Of a stretch of DNA of 64,000 nucleotides, positions 47,782 to 57,400 are shown piece by piece. The notes under the pieces are model-generated. The model ran no database searches and was not told where the DNA came from. It saw only the letters and a program-made list of their open reading frames with translations. Source of the DNA: an uncultured Lachnospiraceae bacterium (GTDB lineage Bacteria; Bacillota; Clostridia; Lachnospirales; Lachnospiraceae); the NCBI GenBank assembly GCA_950097145.1, contig CATNCF010000006.1, forward strand, positions 1 through 64,000, in the 5' to 3' direction. Position 1 is the first letter of the stretch. Every line of letters starts with the position of its first letter. The position numbers and the translations under genes were made by a program.

Positions 47782-49137
47782 ATGAAGCGGCAGGAACAGG
47801 AGGAGCAGGAATTTGCTTTTATCAAGGAAAAAATAAAGGACAAACCAATTAATAAACGGCGTCTGATTCTGCGGGCTGGTTATAATTTATTGTGCGCAGT
47901 GGTATTTGGGGCTGCAGCCTGTTTTGTCTTTGTTTGGCTGAAGCCTTATATGGAGGAATGGCTCTATCCGGAACGAGGTTCTACGATCAGTATTCCCAAA
48001 GACGATATTCCCCAGGAAGGAGAGCCTGAAAAAAAGGACGATAATAAGAAAAATGGAGAGGAGGAGCCAGGGGTAGAGGAAAAGCCAACGGACGTGGTTC
48101 AGGGAGAACCAGAAACAAAACCAGAGGAACCGGAGCCTCCTCCCGTTGTAGTTCAGGAAGAATTGGAACTTGAGGATTACCAGGCGCTGCAGAATAAACT
48201 GTATGCCATTGGAAAGCAGGCAAATAAATCTGTAGTAACTGTTACAGGGGTAACCAGCGGTAAGGATTGGTTTGATACACCTTATGACAACGAGAATAGA
48301 TCGGCAGGAATTATCATAGGGAAGAATGAACAGGAGCTTTTCATTCTTACAGAGAAAAAGATTATTGCGGATGCCCGGGAGATTAATATTACGTTTATTG
48401 ATGAGACGGAAGTTTCAGCTTCCTTAAAAAAGTATGACGGCAATACAGGAATCGCTGTGATTGCAGTGCCATTATCAGAAGTTCCAGAGAAAACTATGGA
48501 AAAGATTGAGGTGGCGGTATTAGGAAATTCTTATATGATTGCACAGGGAACTTCCGTGATTGCCATTGGAAGTCCTTTGGGAACGAATTATTCTATTTTA
48601 TGCGGAACCATAACGTCTTCTCAGAATAAGGTTTCTACGATAGACACAAATTATACAGTTTTTACTACGGACATTTTAGGAAGTGCAAGCGGAAGCGGTG
48701 TATTGATTAATCTAAAGGGAGAAATTGTGGGGCTGGTTCTGCAGGACTTTAGCAACCAAACGGACCGCAATACAATTACAGCGCTGTCTATTTCTGAGCT
48801 GAAACAGATTATTGAGGATTTGCTAAATAACAAGAATGTGCCATATGTTGGGCTGCGGATTAGTACGGTGACGGATCAGATTGCACAGGAATACGGGATA
48901 CCCAAAGGGGTATATATCAAGTCGGTGGAGCTGGATTCCCCCGCTATGGCGGCAGGTCTGCAGGAAGCGGATGTAATTACTGCCATTAATGGAGAAGAAG
49001 TTGTTACGGTGGAACAGTATTTTCAAAAGGTATATGAAAAGGAGCCGGAAGATGCGGTTACCATTACCATAAAGCGGCAAAATGGTGAGGGTTATGTGGA
49101 TATGCAGTGTGGAGTGACGGTTGGAATTTTAAAGTAA
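47782..49137 (+). CDS. Membrane-anchored HtrA-like protein with degenerate catalytic triad
   Basis: 451 residues from ATG 47782 behind CAGGAGGGCGG (frame open to 47710). A cytoplasmic basic start, one membrane helix (35-53), an acidic Pro/Glu linker (70-130), a trypsin-like domain (about 140-325) and a PDZ domain (about 345-440, GVYIKSVELDSPAMAAGLQE) follow the HtrA/DegP plan. Active HtrA has LTNNHVV, a DLAV-type Asp and GNSGGPL. Here the matching segments are LTEKKII (His to Lys, about 193), TGIAVIAV (Asp to Gly, about 223) and ASGSGVL (Ser to Gly, about 304). It is probably a non-proteolytic scaffold or sensor. Confidence 0.85.
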   Translation: MKRQEQEEQEFAFIKEKIKDKPINKRRLILRAGYNLLCAVVFGAAACFVFVWLKPYMEEWLYPERGSTISIPKDDIPQEGEPEKKDDNKKNGEEEPGVEEKPTDVVQGEPETKPEEPEPPPVVVQEELELEDYQALQNKLYAIGKQANKSVVTVTGVTSGKDWFDTPYDNENRSAGIIIGKNEQELFILTEKKIIADAREINITFIDETEVSASLKKYDGNTGIAVIAVPLSEVPEKTMEKIEVAVLGNSYMIAQGTSVIAIGSPLGTNYSILCGTITSSQNKVSTIDTNYTVFTTDILGSASGSGVLINLKGEIVGLVLQDFSNQTDRNTITALSISELKQIIEDLLNNKNVPYVGLRISTVTDQIAQEYGIPKGVYIKSVELDSPAMAAGLQEADVITAINGEEVVTVEQYFQKVYEKEPEDAVTITIKRQNGEGYVDMQCGVTVGILK

Positions 49138-49167
49138 CAGTAAACAGGAATGAAAAGGAGTAAAAGG

Positions 49168-50115
49168 ATGAAATATATTGAAACACTGCGGGAAGGGGAA
49201 CGTGTTGGAGAAATTTACCTGTGCAAAAGCAGGCAGACTGCGCTTACGAAGGCGGGAAAGCCTTATGAAACTTTGATTCTTCAGGATAAGACAGGCATGC
49301 TGGACGCGAAAGTCTGGGATCCAAATTCACAGGGGATTGATGAATTTGAGGCGCTGGATTATATTGATGTGGTCGGGGATGTGACAAGTTTTCAGGGCGT
49401 ATTGCAGCTAAATGTTAAGCGCATCCGCAAAGTGAGGGAAGGCGAGTATGATCCCAAGGATTATCTTCCAGTCAGTGAGAGAGATATTGACCAGATGTAT
49501 TTGGAACTTACTGGTTTTATCCAGGAAATGAAAAATCCTTATCTGAAAAAGCTTTGTTCTGGATTTTTCCTGGAGGATCCTGAATTTGAGCGGCGTTTTA
49601 AATTTCACAGTGCGGCAAAAAGCGTCCACCATGGTTTTGTGGGGGGGCTGCTGGAGCACACCTTAAGTGTCACAAAACTGTGCGAATATTATACCAGCCT
49701 GTATCCTTTGCTTCAAAGGGATTTGCTGTTGTCAGCAGCTATGTTCCATGATATTGGAAAACTGGAAGAGCTGTCGGTGTTTCCGGAGAATGATTATACG
49801 GATGCAGGACAGCTTTTGGGACATATTATGATTGGAGCGGAACTCATCGGGGCGCGTATTCGCACCATACCAGGTTTTCCGGTGAAACTGGCAAATGAAT
49901 TAAAACATTGTATTTTGTCACATCATGGTGAGCTTGAGTATGGATCGCCAAAGAAACCGGCTCTTGCAGAAGCAGTTGCACTGAGTTTTGCAGATAATAC
50001 AGACGCAAAGATGCAGACAATGAAGGAAGCTTTGGCAGCAGGCAATGGGAATGCTGGCTGGCTGGGTTATAACCGGTTATTTGAATCAAATATCCGAAAG
50101 ACGAGTGAGGAATAA
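49168..50115 (+). CDS. 3'-5' exoribonuclease YhaM-family protein
   Basis: 315 residues. An N-terminal OB-fold nucleic-acid domain (about 5-95, GEIYLCKSRQTALTKAGKPY) is followed by an HD phosphohydrolase domain with VHHGFVGGLLEHTLSVTKLC and the metal pair in FHDIGKLEEL. Later GHIMIGAELI and LSHHGELEYGSPKKP supply further His. This is the plan of YhaM, a Mn2+-dependent 3'-5' exonuclease. ATG 49168 has AAAAGGAGTAAAAGG; the earlier ATG 49150 has no good site. It is followed one base later by rlmD. Confidence 0.88.
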   Translation: MKYIETLREGERVGEIYLCKSRQTALTKAGKPYETLILQDKTGMLDAKVWDPNSQGIDEFEALDYIDVVGDVTSFQGVLQLNVKRIRKVREGEYDPKDYLPVSERDIDQMYLELTGFIQEMKNPYLKKLCSGFFLEDPEFERRFKFHSAAKSVHHGFVGGLLEHTLSVTKLCEYYTSLYPLLQRDLLLSAAMFHDIGKLEELSVFPENDYTDAGQLLGHIMIGAELIGARIRTIPGFPVKLANELKHCILSHHGELEYGSPKKPALAEAVALSFADNTDAKMQTMKEALAAGNGNAGWLGYNRLFESNIRKTSEE

Positions 50116-50116
50116 T

Positions 50117-51508
50117 ATGTTTCAGAAAAATATGGAACTTGAACTTCTTATTGAAGATATAGGTATAGACGGCGAAGGTATTGGAAGGGTGGAGGGAGCG
50201 GCATTTTTTGTGAAGGATGCTGTCATTGGAGATTATGTACGAGTGAAAATAATGAAAATGAAAAAGCGGTATGGATATGCCAGATTACTTAAAGTGATCT
50301 CTCCTTCTCCCAGCCGTGTAGAGCCTCCCTGTAATTACTACCGCCAGTGTGGAGGATGTCAGCTTCAGGCGTTGGATTACGCGGAGCAGCTTCATTTTAA
50401 GGAACGGAAGGTACGGAACAATCTGGAGCGGATTGGCGGATTTCATATAGAAGAAACTGAAAATGGAAAACAGAGGATTCTCTTTCATCCGATTATCGGT
50501 ATGGAAGAGCCTTTTTTCTATCGGAATAAAGCTCAGTTTCCTGTGGGGACAGACAAAGAAGGAAAAATTGTAACGGGATTTTATGCAGCAAGAAGCCATA
50601 ATATTATTTCCAATAGAAAATGCTGTCTGGGCGTGAAAATAAATGAGAAGATTCTGGATATTGTGATTTCTTTTATGGAACGATATGAGATTTCGGCTTA
50701 TGATGAGAAATCAGGTACAGGGCTGGTGCGCCATGTTCTGATCCGCTATGGTTTTACTACAAAAGAAATTATGGTCTGTTTGGTGTTAAACGGCAGCAGG
50801 CTTCCTCAGTCGGATAGTCTGGTACAGGAACTTAAGAAACTTCCAGGGATGACCAGTATAATGCTGAATGTAAATGTTCGGAAAACAAATGTGATTCTGG
50901 GTGAGCAGGTGCTCCGTCTCTGGGGGAAGGAGTATATAACGGACTATATTGGAGAGGTAAAGTACCAGATTTCGCCTCTGTCTTTTTACCAGGTAAATCC
51001 GGTCCAGACGAAAAAGTTATATGAGACTGTATTGGATTACGCTGATTTGACCGGAAGGGAAATTGTGTGTGATCTCTATTGCGGAATAGGGACAATCTCT
51101 TTGTTTTTGGCGCAGAAGGCGGAACGCGTCTATGGAATAGAAGTTGTGGAGCCTGCAATTGAAGATGCCAGAAATAATGCAAAAATAAACGGAATTAATA
51201 ATGCAGAATTTTTGGCTGGAAAAGCGGAGGAGGTACTTCCAAAGCTATATGAGCAGACAGGGCTTTGTGCGGATGTCATTGTGGTAGATCCGCCACGGAA
51301 GGGCTGTGATGAGATATGTCTTGAGACAATTTTGAAAATGCAGCCAGAGCGAGTGGTCTATGTGAGTTGTGACTCAGCGACACTGGCGCGGGATTTGAAA
51401 TATTTGTGTGACAGAGGGTATGAGCTCAGGGAGGTGCAGGCAGTGGATATGTTTTCGCAGACGACACATGTGGAGAGCATATGTCTACTACATCGGAAGG
51501 ATTCGTGA
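50117..51508 (+). CDS. rlmD: 23S rRNA (uracil-C5)-methyltransferase, RlmD/RumA family
   Basis: 463 residues. An N-terminal TRAM domain precedes a [4Fe-4S] Cys cluster (PPCNYYRQCGGCQLQ). The methyltransferase part has VCDLYCGIGTISLFLAQKAE, the nucleophile region VVDPPRKGCD and YVSCDSATLARDLKYL. It methylates a uridine of 23S rRNA at C5. It is intact to TGA 51508 (DMFSQTTHVESICLLHRKDS). Conjugative-element genes begin just after its 3' end, a site used by ICEs in streptococci. Confidence 0.93.
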   Translation: MFQKNMELELLIEDIGIDGEGIGRVEGAAFFVKDAVIGDYVRVKIMKMKKRYGYARLLKVISPSPSRVEPPCNYYRQCGGCQLQALDYAEQLHFKERKVRNNLERIGGFHIEETENGKQRILFHPIIGMEEPFFYRNKAQFPVGTDKEGKIVTGFYAARSHNIISNRKCCLGVKINEKILDIVISFMERYEISAYDEKSGTGLVRHVLIRYGFTTKEIMVCLVLNGSRLPQSDSLVQELKKLPGMTSIMLNVNVRKTNVILGEQVLRLWGKEYITDYIGEVKYQISPLSFYQVNPVQTKKLYETVLDYADLTGREIVCDLYCGIGTISLFLAQKAERVYGIEVVEPAIEDARNNAKINGINNAEFLAGKAEEVLPKLYEQTGLCADVIVVDPPRKGCDEICLETILKMQPERVVYVSCDSATLARDLKYLCDRGYELREVQAVDMFSQTTHVESICLLHRKDS

Positions 51509-51696
51509 AAATCCTTGATTTTAGGCACTTTGAGAGGTTTTTCAGCTTTTCAAAAAGTGACCGCAAGACGTATAAAAAAGCGATTTCCGATGGTGTAAAT
51601 GTCTCCGTGGTTCTTGATATGGTATCACGGAACACATCAAAGTAGGGTTCATAATTCATCAAAAACTGTATTATTCAAATAGAGAAAAAGTATGGG

Positions 51697-51739
51697 AGAC
51701 CGTTCATTTTCAAGGCTTTGAGGATGGGCGGTCTTTTTT
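51697..51739 (+). terminator. Terminator upstream of the ParB-like gene
   Basis: AGACCG (51697-51702) pairs with CGGTCT (51729-51734), followed by TTTTTT. The loop is long (26 nt) with extra partial pairing. It separates chromosomal transcription from the element. Confidence 0.65.
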
Positions 51740-51776
51740 AGTTTCTATATTAGTTTATTGGAAATGAGAGGTGGTG

Positions 51777-52793
51777 ATGGATATGGCAGGGAAAAAGCAG
51801 GATAATTCTTCAATCGTTCAAGACGAGGGTGTTGGAAGTAAGAAGAACACTTTTGAGGGAAAAATCCAATATTTGTCCTTAAATCAGTTGGCAGACTTCA
51901 AAAATCATCCGTTTAAGGTGGAAATGAATACGGAATTATTTGAACTGATGCAGAGTATTGAAAAAGAGGGTGTTCTGGTGCCGCTGCTTGCAAGACCGAA
52001 TCCGGCAGGGCAGGGATATGAGCTGATAGCGGGACACCGAAGAAAGGCAGCCAGTAAATGGGCAGGTGTGGATAAAGTTCCTGTTATGGTTGTGGAATTG
52101 GATGATAACCAGGCGGTAATCGCAATGGTTGACAGCAACCTGCAGAGGGAGCATATCAAGCCCAGTGAAAAGGCGTTTGCCTACCGGATGAAATTAGAGG
52201 CAATGAAACAGCAGGGGAAAAGGACGGATTTAACTTTGTCCCAAGTTGGGACAAAGTTGCTGGATAATCCAACTTTATCGGTTGCAAAAGTTGTAGCTGA
52301 TTATGATGAATCAGGGGAATGGAAGTTGCAGAATGAACCTGTGAAAATGCGTGCAGATGAAATGCTTGCACGGCAGGTGGGAGAGAGCAGGAACCAGATT
52401 GCACGGTACATTCGTCTGACATACCTCATTCCTAAGATATTAGACTGGGTTGACGAGGGTAAGATAGCATTCACTGTTGCAGTGGAATTATCCTATCTGA
52501 ATGAGGAGCAGCAGTATGAGCTCCATGCCGTGATGGATATAGAACAGTGTACGCCATCCCTGTCACAGGCAAACCGGCTGAAACGCATGAGCCAGTCAGG
52601 GAAGTTGGACATGGATGCAATTTATCTGGTGCTGGAAGAAGAAAAACCAAACCAGAGGGAACAGATAAGGATTCGCTCTGACAGATTGAATCCATATTTC
52701 CCAAAGGATTATACGGTCAGGCAGAAGATTGAACTGATAGAAACACTTGTTAAGGAATGGCATCGGGAACAGATGCAGGTAAAAAGCAGATAA
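51777..52793 (+). CDS. ParB/RepB/Spo0J-family partition protein
   Basis: 338 residues. The ParB N-terminal nuclease-like domain has LVPLLARPNP, YELIAGHRRKAAS (box II, with the arginine patch) and DNQAVIAMVDSNLQREHIKP (box I). A helix-turn-helix follows (MLARQVGESRNQIARYIRLT). It would bind parS-like sites and CTP. No ParA ATPase is adjacent; its neighbours are an actin-like ATPase and a small ribbon-helix-helix-type protein. Starts considered: GTG 51771, ATG 51777 and ATG 51783; GAGAGGTGG suits 51777. Confidence 0.87.
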   Translation: MDMAGKKQDNSSIVQDEGVGSKKNTFEGKIQYLSLNQLADFKNHPFKVEMNTELFELMQSIEKEGVLVPLLARPNPAGQGYELIAGHRRKAASKWAGVDKVPVMVVELDDNQAVIAMVDSNLQREHIKPSEKAFAYRMKLEAMKQQGKRTDLTLSQVGTKLLDNPTLSVAKVVADYDESGEWKLQNEPVKMRADEMLARQVGESRNQIARYIRLTYLIPKILDWVDEGKIAFTVAVELSYLNEEQQYELHAVMDIEQCTPSLSQANRLKRMSQSGKLDMDAIYLVLEEEKPNQREQIRIRSDRLNPYFPKDYTVRQKIELIETLVKEWHREQMQVKSR

Positions 52794-52826
52794 GGAGCTG
52801 GTTACATGAAAAGGAGGACATTCAAA

Positions 52827-53753
52827 ATGGATAACAAAATAGAAGTGATTGGGATAGACCACGGCTGGTCCGGGATGAAAACGGTACATGAGGTATTTAC
52901 ATCAGGCTGTAAGGAAATCAGCACGGAGCCGGCATTTGCAGAGAACGTTTTGGAGTTTGCCGGGAAGTATTACAAGATTGGCAGCAGGCGTCTTGAGGTA
53001 AAGGACACAAAGGTAACGGATGAAAATTACTATATGCTGACATTGGCAGCGGTGGCAAAGGAATTAAAAATCAGGGGCAGAAAGACAGCCCATGTGCTGC
53101 TGGCGGTTGGGCTGCCGCTGACAAGGTTTGGGGACGAGAAAAAAGATTTCGTTTCTTACCTGTTGAAGAAAAAGGAAGTCTCGTTTGCCTTTGAGAAAGA
53201 GAGGTACCATATTTCCATTGACAATATCTGCGTTTACCCGCAATGCTATGCGGCAGTGGTTGACCGTATTGACAGATTCCCGGAGAAACAGCTTGCAGTG
53301 GATATTGGTTCCTGGACAGTAGACATTATGCCAATTGTCAACGGCCTGCCGGATGAATCGGCATGTGTGACCCAGCCGCATGGGATTATCACCTGCATCC
53401 AGCAGATTAACAAGGAGTGTGTGAGGCAGCTGAACGCAGAAGTGGACGAGTATGACATTCAGAAAGTCATGGTAAGTGGCGGGGGAGACCTGCCGGAGAA
53501 GTACCGGAAGATTATCATCAAGGAAATCCGTGGCTACTGCCGGCAGATTTATCACAGCCTCCGGGAGCTTGGCTATAACATGGACCTCACGCAGATAATT
53601 TTTGTGGGCGGTGGCGCCGGGGTGATGAAACGTTTTGGCGGCCTGGAGCAGAAGAACATCCAGTATATTGAGGATGTGAAAGCAAACGCAAGGGGCTATG
53701 AGCTGCTTGGGAACACATATCTGGCACAGTTGCAGAAACGCAGGTTTGGATAG
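52827..53753 (+). CDS. ParM/StbA-family actin-like ATPase
   Basis: 308 residues. The actin-fold nucleotide motifs are present: phosphate 1 GIDHGWSGMKT, phosphate 2 LAVDIGSWTVDIM and the adenosine motif IFVGGGAGVMKRFG. ParM-type proteins polymerise with ATP or GTP and push plasmid copies apart. The start is placed at ATG 52827 because AAAAGGAGG lies 8 bp before it, whereas ATG 52806 would overlap that site. It is followed 11 bp later by a small ParR-like gene, the usual parMR order. Confidence 0.85.
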   Translation: MDNKIEVIGIDHGWSGMKTVHEVFTSGCKEISTEPAFAENVLEFAGKYYKIGSRRLEVKDTKVTDENYYMLTLAAVAKELKIRGRKTAHVLLAVGLPLTRFGDEKKDFVSYLLKKKEVSFAFEKERYHISIDNICVYPQCYAAVVDRIDRFPEKQLAVDIGSWTVDIMPIVNGLPDESACVTQPHGIITCIQQINKECVRQLNAEVDEYDIQKVMVSGGGDLPEKYRKIIIKEIRGYCRQIYHSLRELGYNMDLTQIIFVGGGAGVMKRFGGLEQKNIQYIEDVKANARGYELLGNTYLAQLQKRRFG

Positions 53754-53764
53754 GGGGGATTGCA

Positions 53765-54202
53765 ATGGCTTATGGGGACCTGTTCCGCAATTTCACGATA
53801 CGTTTTTCCATGACAAAAAGAGAGCATGTCCGGCTGCTGGAAAAGTTTGAGGATGATAAACTGAATGGCGGGAGGGCAAAGAACCAGGTGGTCATGGACG
53901 CGCTGAAAATGTATTATGACGCACAGGAGGCAGGGAATGGGAATGGGCTGCCGGAAGAAATGACGCCTGCCTATTTTGAAAAGAGGCTGTCCGAGGTGAA
54001 AGAGGAGATAAAGACAGAAGTAATCCATGAGGTTGTCCGCATCGTTTTAGGGAATGCAGTGGCAGGGCAGCCGGTTATGGCGCATCTTCCCGACGGGGAG
54101 CCGGAGGCAGAAGATACAGAAGATATGGAAGAAGATGGGGCTGCAGGCATTAGCGGGATGCCGGACGTCATGGATAAGATAATGGCATGGAGTGAGGAGT
54201 AG
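53765..54202 (+). CDS. Putative ParR-like centromere-binding adaptor
   Basis: 145 residues. The N-terminal about 50 (TIRFSMTKREHVRLLEKFED, then GGRAKNQVVMDALKMYYDAQ) fit a ribbon-helix-helix DNA-binding unit. The C-terminal part is acidic and disordered-looking (EAEDTEDMEEDGAAG) and ends in a short helix, like the ParM-binding tail of ParR. Gene order and spacing after the ParM-like gene support the role. Similarity is by pattern, not clear identity. Confidence 0.65.
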   Translation: MAYGDLFRNFTIRFSMTKREHVRLLEKFEDDKLNGGRAKNQVVMDALKMYYDAQEAGNGNGLPEEMTPAYFEKRLSEVKEEIKTEVIHEVVRIVLGNAVAGQPVMAHLPDGEPEAEDTEDMEEDGAAGISGMPDVMDKIMAWSEE

Positions 54203-54211
54203 GAGGGATTT

Positions 54212-54265
54212 ATGGAAAGAAATAATAATTCTGCCTTTATCCGTGGCAGGATGGCAATGGAATAA
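54212..54265 (+). CDS. Possible 17-codon leader peptide
   Basis: ATG 54212 behind GAGGAGTAGGAGGG encodes MERNNNSAFIRGRMAME and stops at TAA, 41 bp before a strong terminator. The excellent ribosome site and position before an attenuator-like hairpin suggest a real short peptide, perhaps a remnant. Confidence 0.35.
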   Translation: MERNNNSAFIRGRMAME

Positions 54266-54306
54266 GGGAAAGCCCGGTATGCGGACCGGCTTTATGGGTT
54301 GAAAAG

Positions 54307-54333
54307 GCACGCTGAAATATGCGTGCTTTTTTT
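54307..54333 (+). terminator. Terminator between the partition genes and the adhesin gene
   Basis: GCACGC pairs with GCGTGC around TGAAATAT, followed by seven T residues. Confidence 0.8.
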
Positions 54334-54422
54334 CTGCACAAATGCCGGGGATATGCCCGGCGTCTGTGCCGGCAGGGAATATCCGCAGGGAACAGAATAC
54401 CGGATATGAATGGAGGACGTAT

Positions 54423-57400
54423 ATGACAAAAAAGAGATGGAAAAGGGTTATGGCTCTTATAATGGCTCTTGTCCTGACAGTGGGAGCCGCCATCCCCACT
54501 GCCGTTTATGCCAATGCAGACGGAGCGGATGCAGACGCGGCAGCGGACAGTGACAGTTTGGCAGACGTGGAGCCGGAACCTGTACTTTATGACAAAACAG
54601 TGGGGACAGACGTGGAGCCTGCAAAGATTGTGGAGCCTGCAGAGATTGTGGAGCCGTCTGAGGAAGAAAGCAGGGAATCCGGCGGCAGGCAGCAGGAAAA
54701 AGAAGACGGAGACAGCGGGGAGGAGGAGCCTGCCCCCAATGAGGAGGAAACTGCCCCAACAGAGGATGGGAAAGTGGTTCCACTGTCAGATGGGGAACCG
54801 GAAATGTTTAGCGCGGGGGACACAATGACAATCCAGACGGCCTCTGCCCCGGTGCTGATGGCAGCAGGCGCCCCGGACAGCATGGCGGTGTCATGCAGCG
54901 GTTACGCAAAATACTGCGGACACAGCATGGGAATTAAGTATATTTCAGAACCCGGGGCTTACAACAGCCATCTGGTTTACTGTCTGGAGCTGAGCAAGAA
55001 TACCACGGATGGGGCTGTGGGCGCCTCCGGTGCGGGCAGCAGCATCAAGCCGGAAATCACGTTCTGCATGGTAAACGGCGCCAGGATGCTGAATGGGCTC
55101 TGTTACAACAGCAGGTATTCCGAGGGTTCTGCCCCGGCTGATTATTTCATTACCGGTGCGGCAATCCATGTGCTGAATGGGGAAGTAAAGCTGGGCTATT
55201 ACAACGATGGCAGCGGCGTCTATAATAAAATAGCAGCCCTTGTGTCGGATGCGGAAAATTATAACCGGGACGAGTATGACGAGGCAACCGGGACTACAAA
55301 GTCCATCGCTTATGCGATTTCCCCAAAGAAAACGGAGTGGCAGGACATGGGTGACGGCTTGTACAGGTCAAAGGAGAAGTTTGTCCGCACCAAAACGGGG
55401 AGCATTACCAATGTTTCCTATAAAATCATGGGGCAGCCGGACGGCCTGACCGTAGGCGAGCTGAAAACAGACGCCAGTGAGATTGAGGACGATTCTGATT
55501 TGAAGAAGTATGACATCTGTGTGGCACAGACGGATGCGAGCCAGCCATCTTCCAACTTTTACCTGTACTGCAATGAGGAGGCGATGGAAAAGATTGTCAT
55601 GGCAGACAGCACCATCAAGCTGACGGCGACCGCAAAGTCAAAGGAGCATGGTGGGAGGAAATGGACGCCGACGGTGGTGTCGCAGCAGAAGATTACCTTT
55701 CTGGAGGAGTTTGAGCCGGGGACCGTGACTGCAAGCGTGAAAGTGACTTCCAAATTTAAGGAGGGAAGTTTTGAACTTCATAAGACAAACGTGTATACCG
55801 GCAGGCCGGTGCCGGGGGCAGCTTATTACCTCTATGAGGATGCGGAATGTACGGATCTGCTGTGCAAACTTGGAAGGACAAATACAAAGGGGCAGGCGTT
55901 GTCCGGGAAGGAGATGCTGACACAGGGCACCTATTACCTGAAGGAAGTCAGGGCGGCTCCGGGATATTTGAAAGATGAAACGGTCTACCCGGTGGGGCTG
56001 GAGTATTTTACCCTTTATGACAGCGACGGGAAAGTAACCCAGAAAGGGAAGACCATGCCGGTTGTGGAATACCCTGACACGGTGGGCGTCATGGTAAAAA
56101 AGACGGATTCGGAATCGAAAAATGTTGTGAAAGGAGCCGGGTTTGCCGTGTTCACCGATGCCGGATGCACGAAACGTGTTTCCGTGGGCGGGGACGGCAA
56201 GGCGGAGGTGCCGGTGTTCTATTATGATGAGGACTTAGGCATGGCTGCCTCCCAAAAGTTTGTGAAAAAGCAGGACAAATATTATGTGAAAGAGATTGTC
56301 ATCCCGGATGGGTACCGGGATGACGGAAAGGTGTGGGAAGTGAGGCCGGACTATGGGGAGATTTCTGATTTCCGTGCGGAAAACACGCCAATCCGATGTG
56401 ACGTGTCAGCAAAAAAGGAGGACAGGGAGACCGGGGAGGAACCCCAGGGGGATGCAGAACTGTCAGGGGCAACCTATGGGTTGTATGCGGCGGAGACCAT
56501 CACTTACCCGGACGGCAGGGGGACTGTAACCTATGCGGGGGATGACGACATTACCAGCACACAGGGGGCGGATTTTGCGTCAACAGGCATCCCGGCGGAG
56601 AAAGGCGCGCTGCTTGCAACGGTAAAGACAGGGGAGCAGGCGGAATTTAACTTCGGCAACCTGTACTTCGGCAGCTATTATATCCGCGAGATAGAGCCGA
56701 GCGAGGGGTACCTGCTTGACGGGACCATTTACCCGGTCAATTTCCGCGGGGCGCAGGAAATCCATCAGGATATTTCCCTCAATACAGCCGTAATTGAAAC
56801 GGCAAAGAAACAGGCATTTGAAATTATCAAGGTGTCCACTGATGGCGCAAGCACGGAGACGGATTATGTAAAAGGCGCAGAATTTACCGTAAAACTGCAG
56901 TCGGATATTGACAAGAACGGGTGGGACAATGCAAAAACCCATGACGTGCTTGTGACGGACGAAAAGGGATGCGCGCTTTCCAAAGAGCTGCCTTATGGGA
57001 CGTATCTGGTAAAAGAAACAAAGACGCCGGGGGATTTATATAAAACAAAGGATTTCACTGTGACGGTTACGGAGGATTCCAGGGAGCCGCAGCATTGGAG
57101 GGTGTTCAATGACGCGCCTTTCAAAGCCTATATCCGCATTGTGAAAAAGGATGCGGAAAATGGGAACACGGTGCTGATTCCCGGCGTGACCTTTAAGATT
57201 AAAAATATGGATACCGGGGAGTATGTGGAGCAGAAATTGGGGGATAAGAAAATCAGTGAGTTTGCCACGGATGAGACGGGAACCGTAACCACGCCTCTGC
57301 AGCTGGGCTATGGGAATTATGTGGTGGAAGAAATTACGGCACCGGAGGGATATGTCATTGCAGATGAGGGTTTCCCTCTGGAAGTCACTACGGATGGGGC

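Noticed and set aside
51505-51645. Small gene directly after rlmD (GTG start, about 46 codons)
   Set aside because: The frame reads plausibly (SDRKTYKKAISDGVNVSVVL), but the start overlaps the rlmD stop region, no family is recognised and the stretch may be part of the attachment region.
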